Origin: Lachnoclostridium sp. UBA3320 | GTDB lineage: Bacteria > Bacillota > Clostridia > Lachnospirales > Lachnospiraceae | NCBI GenBank assembly: GCA_002361175.1 | Contig: DESG01000062.1 | Coordinates: 1-15,763, forward strand | Direction: 5' to 3' | DNA length: 15,763 bases | Shown: in pieces, positions 7,045-14,661 of the stretch | How positions within the stretch are numbered: the stretch's first letter is position 1 | Layout of the letters: every line of letters begins with the position of its first letter | The notes under the pieces: model-generated | The model's input: the letters and a program-made list of their open reading frames with translations, nothing else | What the model was told of the DNA's origin: nothing | Database searches by the model: none | Program-made: the position numbers and the translations under genes

Positions 7045-8976
7045 TTGGAAGAGGCAAATGAAATTTTTTGCAATCAGACTATATATTGTTATCTCGAAGA
7101 GCAAAAAGATGGTTTAGAAGCATTTATTGCAGAACATGATAGTGATAGTTTTATTCATATCTTTGCATCAGTTATTGAAAGTTGTGAGGGGAATTTATTT
7201 TACTGTCTAGGTGACATAATTAATAACTATATTGAAAATCCAGATAAAAAAATATGGTTTGTAACAGATATAAAATCTCTTTTTGGAATTGTAAAAAAGT
7301 TGTATTCTTTTCTTTTTGAAAGGATTATATATATTGAACAAGAAAATAAACAGGAATTTGATGAAAAGTTTGATATAGATGAATTAACAAGTTATTTTTT
7401 AGATATACAAAAGAGTAGGCTTAATGCTTTATTTATGAAAAATTTATTGAAGTTGAAAGATAGTGCTGTTTTAGAGGATTATACAAAATTTTTATATGAA
7501 CTGGATAAAATCGAAATAGATAAAGAAGGTGAGACAGCAAAAATGTGGTGCTGTTTTTGTGCCTTTCTAATGTATGGAATTAATGCTGACAATCAAAATA
7601 AAGATTATTTTTATTTTAAGCTCACATTGTATTCAATTATTATGCAGTTAAGCAAGGATGCCAGCTATACTAATGCATTTATTGACACAGTTAATTCGTA
7701 TAATAGTATAAATGAAGAAAACTTGTATTTTGTATGGAGCCAGTTCCAAAGAATATCACTTAAAAATATGGCTGTTTTTGATGAAAAAACAGATGAAATG
7801 CTTAATGAAATGTATGATAGATGTTATAATAATCTGGCAGATGGATTAAAAGAATGTTTAGTAAAAATTCCACATGAAGAAAGAGATAAAAACTTGGTAA
7901 TGATATTTACTATGCAGTTTCTGAATACAACACATGCACCAACCAAAACTATAATTGAAAGAGCAATGGCATTAAGCAGAGCAGGAAAAAGGGTTGTAAT
8001 TGTAAATACATGCGAGCATTATATTGTACGAGGATATCTTCCGATGTACCAGACTGGATATGGAAGAGTTTTAAAAGAGTATAATGATGTACAGACAGTA
8101 AAAATGGGTAATTTTAATATGCAATTTTTACAATTATCTGAAGAATATCCCATCCAGTACAGAATACAGATATTGGCAAATTTTATTAAAAAGTTAAAAC
8201 CATTTTATATATTATCAGTTGGTACTGGAAGTATATTAGCTGATTTATGTGGAAATATTGTTCCATGTGCTTCAATGACACTGACATTATCAAGTTTGGC
8301 AAAAACTAAAAGTAAACTAAGAATACTAGAGCGTGAATTATATCCAGAAGAAGAAAAATTTTTTGCAGATAATGATATTATAAAAAATGAATTTAAATTT
8401 GAACTAAAGAAACAACAAAAGAAATTTACACGTCAGGAAATGAACCTGCCAGAAGATAAATTTATACTTGTTGTAGTTGGAATGTGTCTGAAATCTGAAG
8501 TTTCCACTGCTTTTGCTGAAATGCTTGAAAAAACCTGCCTAAATGGATGTTATGTAGTATTTGCAGGAATCGTGGACAATTATAATGAATTAATGAAAAA
8601 GTACCCAACTATTGATGAAAACTCATCATTTATTGGTTATTGTGATGATATACTGGCTCTTATGGAAATTTGTGACTTATATGTAAATCCTGATAGAATG
8701 GGTGGAGGTTTTTCAGTAATAGAAGCCTTTTCAAAAAGAGTACCAGGAGTTTACTTAAATAAAGGCGATGTTTGCGCTGCTGGAGGAGAAGATTTTGCAG
8801 TTAATGATTTTAATGAAATGGAAAAGCAGATTATAAAATATAAAGAAGATAAAGAGTATTATAACAATATGGCAAAACTTGCTAAAAAAAGAGCAAACAT
8901 TATGACCTCTCCTGATGGTGCAATAGTAGATATTGACAGGCAGATTTGCCAAAAAATTGAAGAGAAATATTGGTAA
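7045..8976 (+). CDS. GT-B-like glycosyltransferase, paralogue of the upstream protein's C-terminal half
   Basis: A 643-aa cytoplasmic protein: a helical N-terminal region (1 to about 270) and a GT-B-like glycosyltransferase domain (about 280-643). Landmarks are NLVMIF (283-288), THAPT (296-300), SVGTGS (391-396), VVVG (476-479) and VNPDRMGGGFSVIEAF (547-562), with Glu560 in the probable donor-binding motif. It carries no Maf domain. Its full length matches residues 551-1184 of the upstream protein, closest over the last 110 residues. It starts with TTG behind a strong GGAGG and lies 30 nt after the upstream stop. The stop overlaps the ribosome site of the next gene, so translation is probably coupled. 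It may add a second sugar to the flagellin glycan, with donor or acceptor specificity diverged from its paralogue. Donor and acceptor cannot be read from sequence. Confidence 0.88.
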   Translation: MEEANEIFCNQTIYCYLEEQKDGLEAFIAEHDSDSFIHIFASVIESCEGNLFYCLGDIINNYIENPDKKIWFVTDIKSLFGIVKKLYSFLFERIIYIEQENKQEFDEKFDIDELTSYFLDIQKSRLNALFMKNLLKLKDSAVLEDYTKFLYELDKIEIDKEGETAKMWCCFCAFLMYGINADNQNKDYFYFKLTLYSIIMQLSKDASYTNAFIDTVNSYNSINEENLYFVWSQFQRISLKNMAVFDEKTDEMLNEMYDRCYNNLADGLKECLVKIPHEERDKNLVMIFTMQFLNTTHAPTKTIIERAMALSRAGKRVVIVNTCEHYIVRGYLPMYQTGYGRVLKEYNDVQTVKMGNFNMQFLQLSEEYPIQYRIQILANFIKKLKPFYILSVGTGSILADLCGNIVPCASMTLTLSSLAKTKSKLRILERELYPEEEKFFADNDIIKNEFKFELKKQQKKFTRQEMNLPEDKFILVVVGMCLKSEVSTAFAEMLEKTCLNGCYVVFAGIVDNYNELMKKYPTIDENSSFIGYCDDILALMEICDLYVNPDRMGGGFSVIEAFSKRVPGVYLNKGDVCAAGGEDFAVNDFNEMEKQIIKYKEDKEYYNNMAKLAKKRANIMTSPDGAIVDIDRQICQKIEEKYW

Positions 8977-8987
8977 AGGGGATTTTT

Positions 8988-9683
8988 ATGGGCGAAGTAC
9001 TTGCGATTATACCTGCACGCAGCGGTTCAAAAAGTATAAAAGATAAAAATATTAGATTAATTAATGGAAAACCTATGCTTGCATATTCTATTGAACATGC
9101 ATTACAAGCTAAGTGCATAGACAGAGTTATTGTCAGTACAGACAGTGAAGAATATGCCAAAATAGCAAGAAAATATGGTGCAGAGATACCTTTTATCAGA
9201 CCAAAAGAACTGGCAACTGACACATCGCTTGATATAGATGTATTTGAACATGTACTTAAATACTTAGAGGAAAATGAAGGGTATTTACCTGAACTTGTTG
9301 TACAACTTCGTCCAACATATCCTGTACGCAAAATAACTGATATTGAAAATATGGTAAGTTATATGAAGAATAATCCTGATATAGATTCTATGCGCTGTAT
9401 TGCACCAGCAAAGGAAATTCCATATAAAATGTGGTTTAAAGGTAATGACGGTATTATATCACCTATTATGACAGATATTCCAGAGTGTTATAATATGCCA
9501 CGCCAAAGGCTTCCTAAAGTTTATTATCAAAATGCATGTATAGATGTAATAAGGGCAGAAGTTATTGTAAAAAAACATTCAATGTCAGGTGAAAGAATAG
9601 CTGGATATGAAATGAATGAGAATTTTGATATAGATACAGAAGAAGAATTTATAGCTGCTGAAAAATATCTTATGGAACATTGA
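8988..9683 (+). CDS. NeuA-type CMP-nonulosonic acid cytidylyltransferase
   Basis: A 231-aa enzyme of the acylneuraminate cytidylyltransferase family, which transfers CMP from CTP to a 2-keto-3-deoxy sugar acid. IIPARSGSKSIKDKNI (7-22) is the CTP-binding loop, VSTDS (49-53) and LRPTYPVR (107-114) are family landmarks, and FDIDT (213-217) is near the usual C-terminal FDID. The length suits the catalytic domain alone. IPARSGSK in place of IPARGGSK, and RPTYPVR in place of QPTSPLR, are mild departures. The ATG at 8988 is chosen over an in-frame TTG at 8970 because AAAGGGGA at 8975-8982 lies just before it; the TTG would overlap the upstream gene and has no site. Candidates are CMP-legionaminic, CMP-pseudaminic, CMP-sialic or a related acid; KdsB is unlikely on motif grounds. 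Confidence 0.9.
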   Translation: MGEVLAIIPARSGSKSIKDKNIRLINGKPMLAYSIEHALQAKCIDRVIVSTDSEEYAKIARKYGAEIPFIRPKELATDTSLDIDVFEHVLKYLEENEGYLPELVVQLRPTYPVRKITDIENMVSYMKNNPDIDSMRCIAPAKEIPYKMWFKGNDGIISPIMTDIPECYNMPRQRLPKVYYQNACIDVIRAEVIVKKHSMSGERIAGYEMNENFDIDTEEEFIAAEKYLMEH

Positions 9684-9801
9684 AATTGATTTTTATACAT
9701 ATATTTATTAGGAATTTTATGGAAAATGGTAATTCATATATAGCTTAAATAGTATTAATATGATATTATAAACTAATAAGGGTAAATACGGAGGATTGAT
9801 A
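9684..9801 (+). other. AT-rich intergenic gap, possible internal promoter
   Basis: This is the longest gap inside the glycosylation block, 118 nt. It has no convincing terminator: a 5-bp all-A/T hairpin at 9714-9727 has no T-run. TATTAT at 9764-9769 could be a -10 element, but the matching -35 position (9741-9746, TAGCTT) is poor. GGAGG at 9790-9794 is the ribosome site of the next gene. A secondary promoter is possible but not shown. Confidence 0.3.
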
Positions 9802-11295
9802 ATGAGCAAAATATTTGATGATTTATTTATATTTGAAATGGCAAACAGTCATCAGGGAGATGTAGAACACGGCAAAGATATAATTTATGAGATGGGAAAG
9901 ATTGCAAGAAAACATAATATAAAAGCAGCTGTTAAATTACAATATCGAAATCTTGACAGTTTTATTCATCCTGATTACAAAGGACGCACAGATGTAAAAC
10001 ATATTCCAAGATTTGAAAGTACAAGACTTACATATGAACAGTTTAGTGAACTTGTGTCAGCGATACGTGATGAAGGCATGATTGCTATGAGTACTCCGTT
10101 TGATGAAGATAGTGTAGACTGGTGTATGGATCAGGGGCTTCAAATTATTAAAGTTGCAAGCTGTAGTGCTCTTGATTGGCCGCTTTTAGAAAAAATTGCT
10201 TTAACACATAAACCTATTATTATATCAGTAGGTGGTAAAACAATATCTGATATAGACAAGTTGTATAACTACTTTACACATAGACATTGTGAATTTGCTT
10301 TTATGCACTGTATAGCAGAATACCCAGCACCGATTGAAAGACTTCAACTTGATTTTATTGATAAATTAAAAAGACGTTATCCAGATAATGTTATAGGATA
10401 TTCAGGTCATGAAGACCCAGATAATAATATTATTCCAATGATGGCAGTAGCTAAAGGAGCAAAAATATTAGAACGACATGTTGGACTTCCTACAGATACG
10501 ATTAAGTTAAATGCATACTCTATGAATCCAGAGCAAGCTGATAAATGGGTAAGTTCAATACTTGAAGCAAAAGAAATATGTAAAATGAAGAAAGAAACTG
10601 AACGTTATATAAGCCAAGAAGAAATAGACTCTTTAAATTCACTTACAAGAGGCGTGTATGTTAAACATGATGTAGAAGAGGGACAAGAACTTAAAAGGGA
10701 AGATGTGTTCTTTGCAATGCCAAACCATGAGCGTCAGATGACAAGTGGTGAATTTTATGATGGAGTAGTGGCAAGCAGAGCATATAAGGCTAATGAAGAA
10801 CTTCACGAAAAAAAACCGATAACAAATACCAATCTTGCAAGAAGTGTTATACATGATGTAAAAGGTATGCTTTATGAAGCTAAAATTTATCTTGGTGATA
10901 ATTTTGAAGCGGAATTATCACATCACTATGGAATGAAGCACTTTAGACAGTATGGTGCGGTTATAATAAATATTGTAAACAGAGAGTATTGTAAAAAACT
11001 TATAGCAGTACTGCCAGGACAAAAACATCCAGTACACATGCATAAAGTAAAAGAAGAAACATTCCAGCTTCTTTATGGAGATTTGCAAGTGGAGATAGAA
11101 GGAAAAACTTTTGAATTAAAACCAGGTGATATACAGACAATATTACGTGGTGAGAAACACGCATTTACTTCAAAGACAGGTGCAGTATTTGAAGAAATAT
11201 CTACAACACATGTGAAAAATGATTCATATTATGATGACCCACAGATAGCAAAACTTGACCTTATGGAGAGAAAAACAAAAGTTTATAAGTGGTAG
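9802..11295 (+). CDS. NeuB-type ulosonic acid synthase with SAF and C-terminal cupin domains
   Basis: A 497-aa enzyme. The TIM-barrel NeuB domain (about 1-260) would condense an aldose with phosphoenolpyruvate; landmarks are FEMANSHQGD (11-20), MSTPFDE (96-102), MHCIAEYPAP (168-177), GYSGHE (199-204) and LERHVG (223-228). The SAF domain (about 280-340, starting SLTRGVYV) normally closes over the active site. The remaining 150 residues are an extra cupin, with HPVHMHKVKEE (409-419) and His453 in RGEKHAF, giving a His-x-His/Glu/His metal set resembling D-lyxose-isomerase-type cupins. Ordinary NeuB, PseI and LegI end after SAF at about 340-350 aa. The ATG at 9802 is chosen over an upstream TTG because GGAGG (9790-9794) is 7 nt before it. 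It follows the NeuA-like gene, so the two probably act in sequence. The product could be legionaminic-type, pseudaminic-type or an unrecorded acid. Confidence 0.9.
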   Translation: MSKIFDDLFIFEMANSHQGDVEHGKDIIYEMGKIARKHNIKAAVKLQYRNLDSFIHPDYKGRTDVKHIPRFESTRLTYEQFSELVSAIRDEGMIAMSTPFDEDSVDWCMDQGLQIIKVASCSALDWPLLEKIALTHKPIIISVGGKTISDIDKLYNYFTHRHCEFAFMHCIAEYPAPIERLQLDFIDKLKRRYPDNVIGYSGHEDPDNNIIPMMAVAKGAKILERHVGLPTDTIKLNAYSMNPEQADKWVSSILEAKEICKMKKETERYISQEEIDSLNSLTRGVYVKHDVEEGQELKREDVFFAMPNHERQMTSGEFYDGVVASRAYKANEELHEKKPITNTNLARSVIHDVKGMLYEAKIYLGDNFEAELSHHYGMKHFRQYGAVIINIVNREYCKKLIAVLPGQKHPVHMHKVKEETFQLLYGDLQVEIEGKTFELKPGDIQTILRGEKHAFTSKTGAVFEEISTTHVKNDSYYDDPQIAKLDLMERKTKVYKW

Positions 11296-11306
11296 GTGAT
11301 AAAAAT

Positions 11307-11738
11307 ATGGAAGAGCGTGTTCTGTTAGCAAAAAAAGGAAGAAAGTTATGGCTTTCTCTTACAGAAAAATACCATATAGATAATATGAAATATGTAATTA
11401 TACTACCAGATATTAAAAGACAATATAATGAACCAGCCCTTGTTTATCTGAAAGAATTTTTAGATAAACGTGGTATAAAACAAGCACTTATATTAACTTA
11501 TGATGAGTGGGTATTAAATATGAAAGAAAAATACCAAAAGTTTGCACAAATTGAGCAATGTTCCCAAAATGATATAAAAGCACTTTTGCAATTTTATTGT
11601 TTATATGAATTTGCTCCAAATATTATTATTGGCTCTTTAGAAGAGCCATCAGGAAGAATGGGAACTGGAATTATTGGTAAGAAAAACTTGACTGCGGAAG
11701 AAGTGTTTAAAGGAATTGTATACAGCCTTACAGATTAA
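11307..11738 (+). CDS. Unrecognised alpha/beta protein
   Basis: A 143-aa protein I do not recognise. It looks soluble and alpha/beta: two hydrophobic strands (MKYVIILPD near 28-36 and ALILTYDE in the middle) alternate with charged helices, followed by NIIIGSLEEPSGRMGTGIIG (about 105-124), a Gly-rich segment that could be a phosphate- or nucleotide-binding loop. The ATG at 11307 is preferred over an in-frame GTG at 11289 because AGGTGAT at 11294-11300 suits it and the GTG would overlap the previous gene. It starts 12 nt after the NeuB-cupin stop and ends 15 nt before the GT9-like gene, so it is probably cotranscribed. A role in sugar synthesis or glycan transfer is suggested by position alone. 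Confidence 0.8.
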   Translation: MEERVLLAKKGRKLWLSLTEKYHIDNMKYVIILPDIKRQYNEPALVYLKEFLDKRGIKQALILTYDEWVLNMKEKYQKFAQIEQCSQNDIKALLQFYCLYEFAPNIIIGSLEEPSGRMGTGIIGKKNLTAEEVFKGIVYSLTD

Positions 11739-11753
11739 AAAGGAGTAGAAGGA

Positions 11754-13118
11754 ATGGAACATTCATTATTAATACAGATGCATGATAAAATAGATGAATT
11801 TGAAAAACAAGGATTATTTAATAATAAATTTATTGTTGTATTTGGAAGTAATGAACCAGCAGAAAGAATTATGGAGTATCTGGCAAGTAAAAATATTTTT
11901 GTAAATGCTCTAGTAGATAATAATAAGAAAAAAGATGGCACATTTTTAAATGGAGTTAAGGTAACACTTCCAGATAAGCTTTTACTCCCTAAAAATAATA
12001 AGGCAGTAATTCTTATTGCATCAAAATATTATCCAGAAATGGTTGTACAGCTGAATGGTATGGGATATAAAGAAGGTACTGAAATTTTAAAGGTTGTAGA
12101 ATATAGTTCTTTTAGCGCACCTGTATTAACAGAAGATGAATTTGAAAAAAGATGTAGTATTGTTCTTAGAGGAGAAAAGATATACAAAAATATTATTGAT
12201 AGTAATTCACATATACAGAAAATATTTATATGTCCATTAATTGTTTTAGGAGATGCTTATGTAGGTATGTCCTGCATGAGAGAATATATAAAACTTAATA
12301 ATATAACAGAATATGCACTTGTGCTTGTAAACAGAGCATGTTCAAAAATTGCTGCACTATTTGGTTTTGACAGTCACGTATATTCTATTACAAGAGAAGA
12401 AATGAATGAATTGGTGCAATATGCAGTTTTTAGTGATATGGCAGACAAAAAAATACTGATATTAAACCATAGACATCCATATACATGTAGAATTGGTGAA
12501 ATTGGAAATTATAAAAATATTAACTTTATGGACCATTTTCGTTATAGCATATTTAATCTTCCAGAAGGAAATATGCCAGAAGTTCCTAATTCTATAAGGG
12601 ATAGTAAAGAAAGTAAACAATATGTGGAACAATTATTTAATAAAAATAGATTAGTCAAAGGAAAAACAGTTATTATATTTCCTTATGCAAAAACTGCTGC
12701 AAAACTTGATGAAAAATTTTGGATAAAATTAGTTATAAAATTAAAAGAACAAGGATATAAAGTCTGTACAAACAGTAGTAGTGATAGTGAACCAGCTATA
12801 GAAGGCACTATTCATTTATTTTTTGATATCCGTTATGCTTTAGAAACTGTTGAGGCAGCAGGATATGTTATAGGGCTTAGAAGTGGATTATGCGATGTAA
12901 TATCCACAGCAAAGGCTAAGAAAATTATTATTTATCCAGATAGATTCTATGGACCAGACAGTTTTATTAACTTCTTTAGTTTAAATAAGATGAATTTATG
13001 TGATGATGCAGTAGAATTAGTTTGGAAAAATAATATAGAAGAAATGCTTGAACTGATTTTAGGAGAGATAGAATTTCATCAGGCCGTTCTGTTTGTAAAC
13101 AAAGATAAAGGAGTATAG
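11754..13118 (+). CDS. Rossmann domain plus GT9-like glycosyltransferase
   Basis: A 454-aa protein with two parts. Residues 25 to about 120 form a Rossmann-like domain (FIVVFGSNEPAERI from 26, then a VDNNK element and a LIASKYYP strand), the kind found at the start of PglD-like and other sugar-modifying proteins. Residues about 155-440 resemble heptosyltransferase-type (GT9) GT-B proteins: an N-lobe starting IFICPLIVLGDAYVG, then VIIFPYAKTA (306-315) and GLRSGLCDVIS (374-384), where GT9 enzymes have a donor-binding G-x-x-SG segment near the C-lobe. The start has AAAGGAG (11739-11745) at 8 nt. The next gene begins 3 nt after its stop, so the two are translationally linked. It may add a sugar to the flagellin glycan. 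The family call is moderate and the substrate is unknown; the Rossmann part could also be only a structural domain. Confidence 0.75.
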   Translation: MEHSLLIQMHDKIDEFEKQGLFNNKFIVVFGSNEPAERIMEYLASKNIFVNALVDNNKKKDGTFLNGVKVTLPDKLLLPKNNKAVILIASKYYPEMVVQLNGMGYKEGTEILKVVEYSSFSAPVLTEDEFEKRCSIVLRGEKIYKNIIDSNSHIQKIFICPLIVLGDAYVGMSCMREYIKLNNITEYALVLVNRACSKIAALFGFDSHVYSITREEMNELVQYAVFSDMADKKILILNHRHPYTCRIGEIGNYKNINFMDHFRYSIFNLPEGNMPEVPNSIRDSKESKQYVEQLFNKNRLVKGKTVIIFPYAKTAAKLDEKFWIKLVIKLKEQGYKVCTNSSSDSEPAIEGTIHLFFDIRYALETVEAAGYVIGLRSGLCDVISTAKAKKIIIYPDRFYGPDSFINFFSLNKMNLCDDAVELVWKNNIEEMLELILGEIEFHQAVLFVNKDKGV

Positions 13119-13121
13119 TAT

Positions 13122-14627
13122 ATGGACACTAATTATATTATTGTACAAGCTGGTGGAAAAGGAACACGAATGGAATATCTTACAAAAAATAAACCAAAAG
13201 CTTTAATTCCCATTAATAATTTACCAATGCTTTTTCATTTATTTAGAAAATATCCCGATAAGCGTTTTATTATTATTGGAGATTACAAATATAGTGTATT
13301 AAAAAAATATCTTGCTGCATTTGCTGATGTAATGTATTGTTTGGTAGATGGAAGAGGCTATACTGGCACTTGTGCTGGAATTAAAAAGGCATTAAAATAT
13401 ATTCCAGAAGGTGAAAGTTTTCTTTTAATATGGTCAGACTTAATCCTTCCAGAAGAGTTTCAATTACCTGTTAAAAAAGAAAATTATCTTGGCTTATCTA
13501 AAGATTTTCCATGTCGTTGGAAATATGAAAATGAGGAATTTAAAGAAGAGAGCTCTACGGAATATGGAGTTGCTGGTTTATTTATTTTTAAAAATAAATT
13601 AGAAATTGAAGATGTTCCTTTAGAGGGTGAATTTGTACGCTGGCTTAAGCAAAAAGGAATTAAGCCTGAAGAACTTGCATTAAGTAAAACTAAAGAATAT
13701 GGATTAATCTCAGAATACAATAAATTAAAAACACAGCGTTGTCGTCCATTTAATCGTATGACCATAGATGGAAACAAGCTTATTAAAGAGGGAATAGATG
13801 AGCAAGGAAGAAAGCTTGCAGTGAGAGAAAAGGCATGGTATCAGTTTATAGAGCCTTTAGGATTTACAAATATACCACATATTTATAGTTATGAACCTTT
13901 TGTAATGGAAAAAATTGATGGAAAAAATATATTTGAGTATGACTTAAGTTTTCAAGAAAAAAAAGAAGTATTAAATCAGATTGTATTAATGTTAAAGGAA
14001 CTTCATTCACTTGGTTTTGCGCCTGTTGATTATTTTAGCATAAAGGAGGCATATCTTACAAAAACATTTGACCGTCTAAAAAAAATCAGAGATATGATTC
14101 CATTTGCAGACCAGAAACATATAACTATTAATGGAAGAAAATGTAAAAATGTATTTTTTTACAAAGATGAGCTTGAAAAACGTTCGGAGTTGCTTTTTAA
14201 TTGTGAGAAATTTGTATTGTTGCATGGTGATTGTACATTTTCAAATATGATGTTACGTAATTCTGATATGAAACCTTTAGTAATTGACCCTCGCGGATAT
14301 TTTGGATATACAGAATTATATGGTGATGTAGCTTATGATTGGGCAAAGCTGTATTATTCAATTATAGGGAATTATGATAAATTTAATATAAAAGATTTTC
14401 GCTTAGAATTTAAAAAAGAAGAAGTAATATTAAACATTTCATCTAATAACTGGGAAGATATGGAAGAAGAATTTTTTTCATTAGTTTCAGAAGACGTATC
14501 AAAAGACCAAATTAAATTATTACATGCTATTATTTGGTTGTCATTAACAACTTATGCATGGGAAGATTATGATTCCATTTGTGGTGCATTTTATAATGGT
14601 TTATATTATTTAGAAGAAGTTCTATAA
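13122..14627 (+). CDS. Nucleotidyltransferase-kinase fusion (LicC/LicA-like)
   Basis: A 501-aa bifunctional protein. The N-terminal domain (1 to about 210) is a sugar/alcohol-phosphate nucleotidyltransferase with IVQAGGKGTRM (7-17), NKPKALIPI (23-31) and the metal-site WSD (104-106). The C-terminal domain (about 215-450) is an APH/choline-kinase fold: LHGDCTFSNMML (367-378) contains catalytic Asp370 and Asn375, and IDPRG (388-392) supplies the metal Asp389. LicC makes CDP-choline and LicA phosphorylates choline, so one chain could phosphorylate a small alcohol or sugar and then activate it with CTP or another NTP. Its start has AAAGGAG (13107-13113) 8 nt upstream and lies 3 nt after the previous stop. 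It probably supplies an activated decoration for the flagellin glycan. The domains are clear; choline itself is not established. Confidence 0.87.
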   Translation: MDTNYIIVQAGGKGTRMEYLTKNKPKALIPINNLPMLFHLFRKYPDKRFIIIGDYKYSVLKKYLAAFADVMYCLVDGRGYTGTCAGIKKALKYIPEGESFLLIWSDLILPEEFQLPVKKENYLGLSKDFPCRWKYENEEFKEESSTEYGVAGLFIFKNKLEIEDVPLEGEFVRWLKQKGIKPEELALSKTKEYGLISEYNKLKTQRCRPFNRMTIDGNKLIKEGIDEQGRKLAVREKAWYQFIEPLGFTNIPHIYSYEPFVMEKIDGKNIFEYDLSFQEKKEVLNQIVLMLKELHSLGFAPVDYFSIKEAYLTKTFDRLKKIRDMIPFADQKHITINGRKCKNVFFYKDELEKRSELLFNCEKFVLLHGDCTFSNMMLRNSDMKPLVIDPRGYFGYTELYGDVAYDWAKLYYSIIGNYDKFNIKDFRLEFKKEEVILNISSNNWEDMEEEFFSLVSEDVSKDQIKLLHAIIWLSLTTYAWEDYDSICGAFYNGLYYLEEVL

Positions 14628-14661
14628 AAAAGAAATCAACCAGAAGGGAACAAATTATATT

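Larger units (their letters stand above)
5110..8976 (+). repeat. Diverged tandem partial gene duplication
   Basis: The segment coding residues 551-1184 of the large Maf fusion (about 5110-7014) and the whole next gene (7045-8976) encode colinear homologous proteins. Matching landmarks are QTIFCYVE / QTIYCYLE at the start, SVGTGS, YVNPDR..GGGFSVIEAFSK, and endings DIDRQICQRVEEKYW / DIDRQICQKIEEKYW. DNA identity looks moderate overall and higher near the 3' ends, so this is an old duplication. The two copies are in the same reading frame, separated by a TAG and 30 open bases. Confidence 0.85.

Noticed and set aside
7012..7047. Possible frameshift or sequencing error splitting one long gene
   Set aside because: The two frames are colinear copies rather than halves of one domain, the upstream protein ends at the same EEKYW terminus as the downstream one, and the second copy has its own strong ribosome site.
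8970..8990. TTG at 8970 as start of the NeuA-like gene
   Set aside because: It would add six residues overlapping the upstream gene and has no ribosome site; ATG 8988 follows AAAGGGGA and begins just before the conserved IIPAR motif.
8900..9331. A 143-codon open frame on the - strand
   Set aside because: It lies antisense across the well-supported NeuA-like gene and the end of the GT gene, has no recognisable domain and is Ser/Ile/Leu-rich as expected of an antisense frame.
9714..9727. A hairpin with a GGA near its loop in the gap before the NeuB-cupin gene
   Set aside because: The stem is 5 bp of A/T pairs only, there is no T-run, and such hairpins are expected by chance in this composition; neither a terminator nor a CsrA site is supported.
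9796..9804. TTG at 9796 as start of the NeuB-cupin gene
   Set aside because: The GGAGG at 9790-9794 is only 1 nt away from it but is ideally 7 nt from ATG 9802.
11289..11309. GTG at 11289 as start of the 143-aa gene
   Set aside because: It overlaps the previous gene's stop region and lacks a ribosome site, whereas ATG 11307 follows AGGTGAT.
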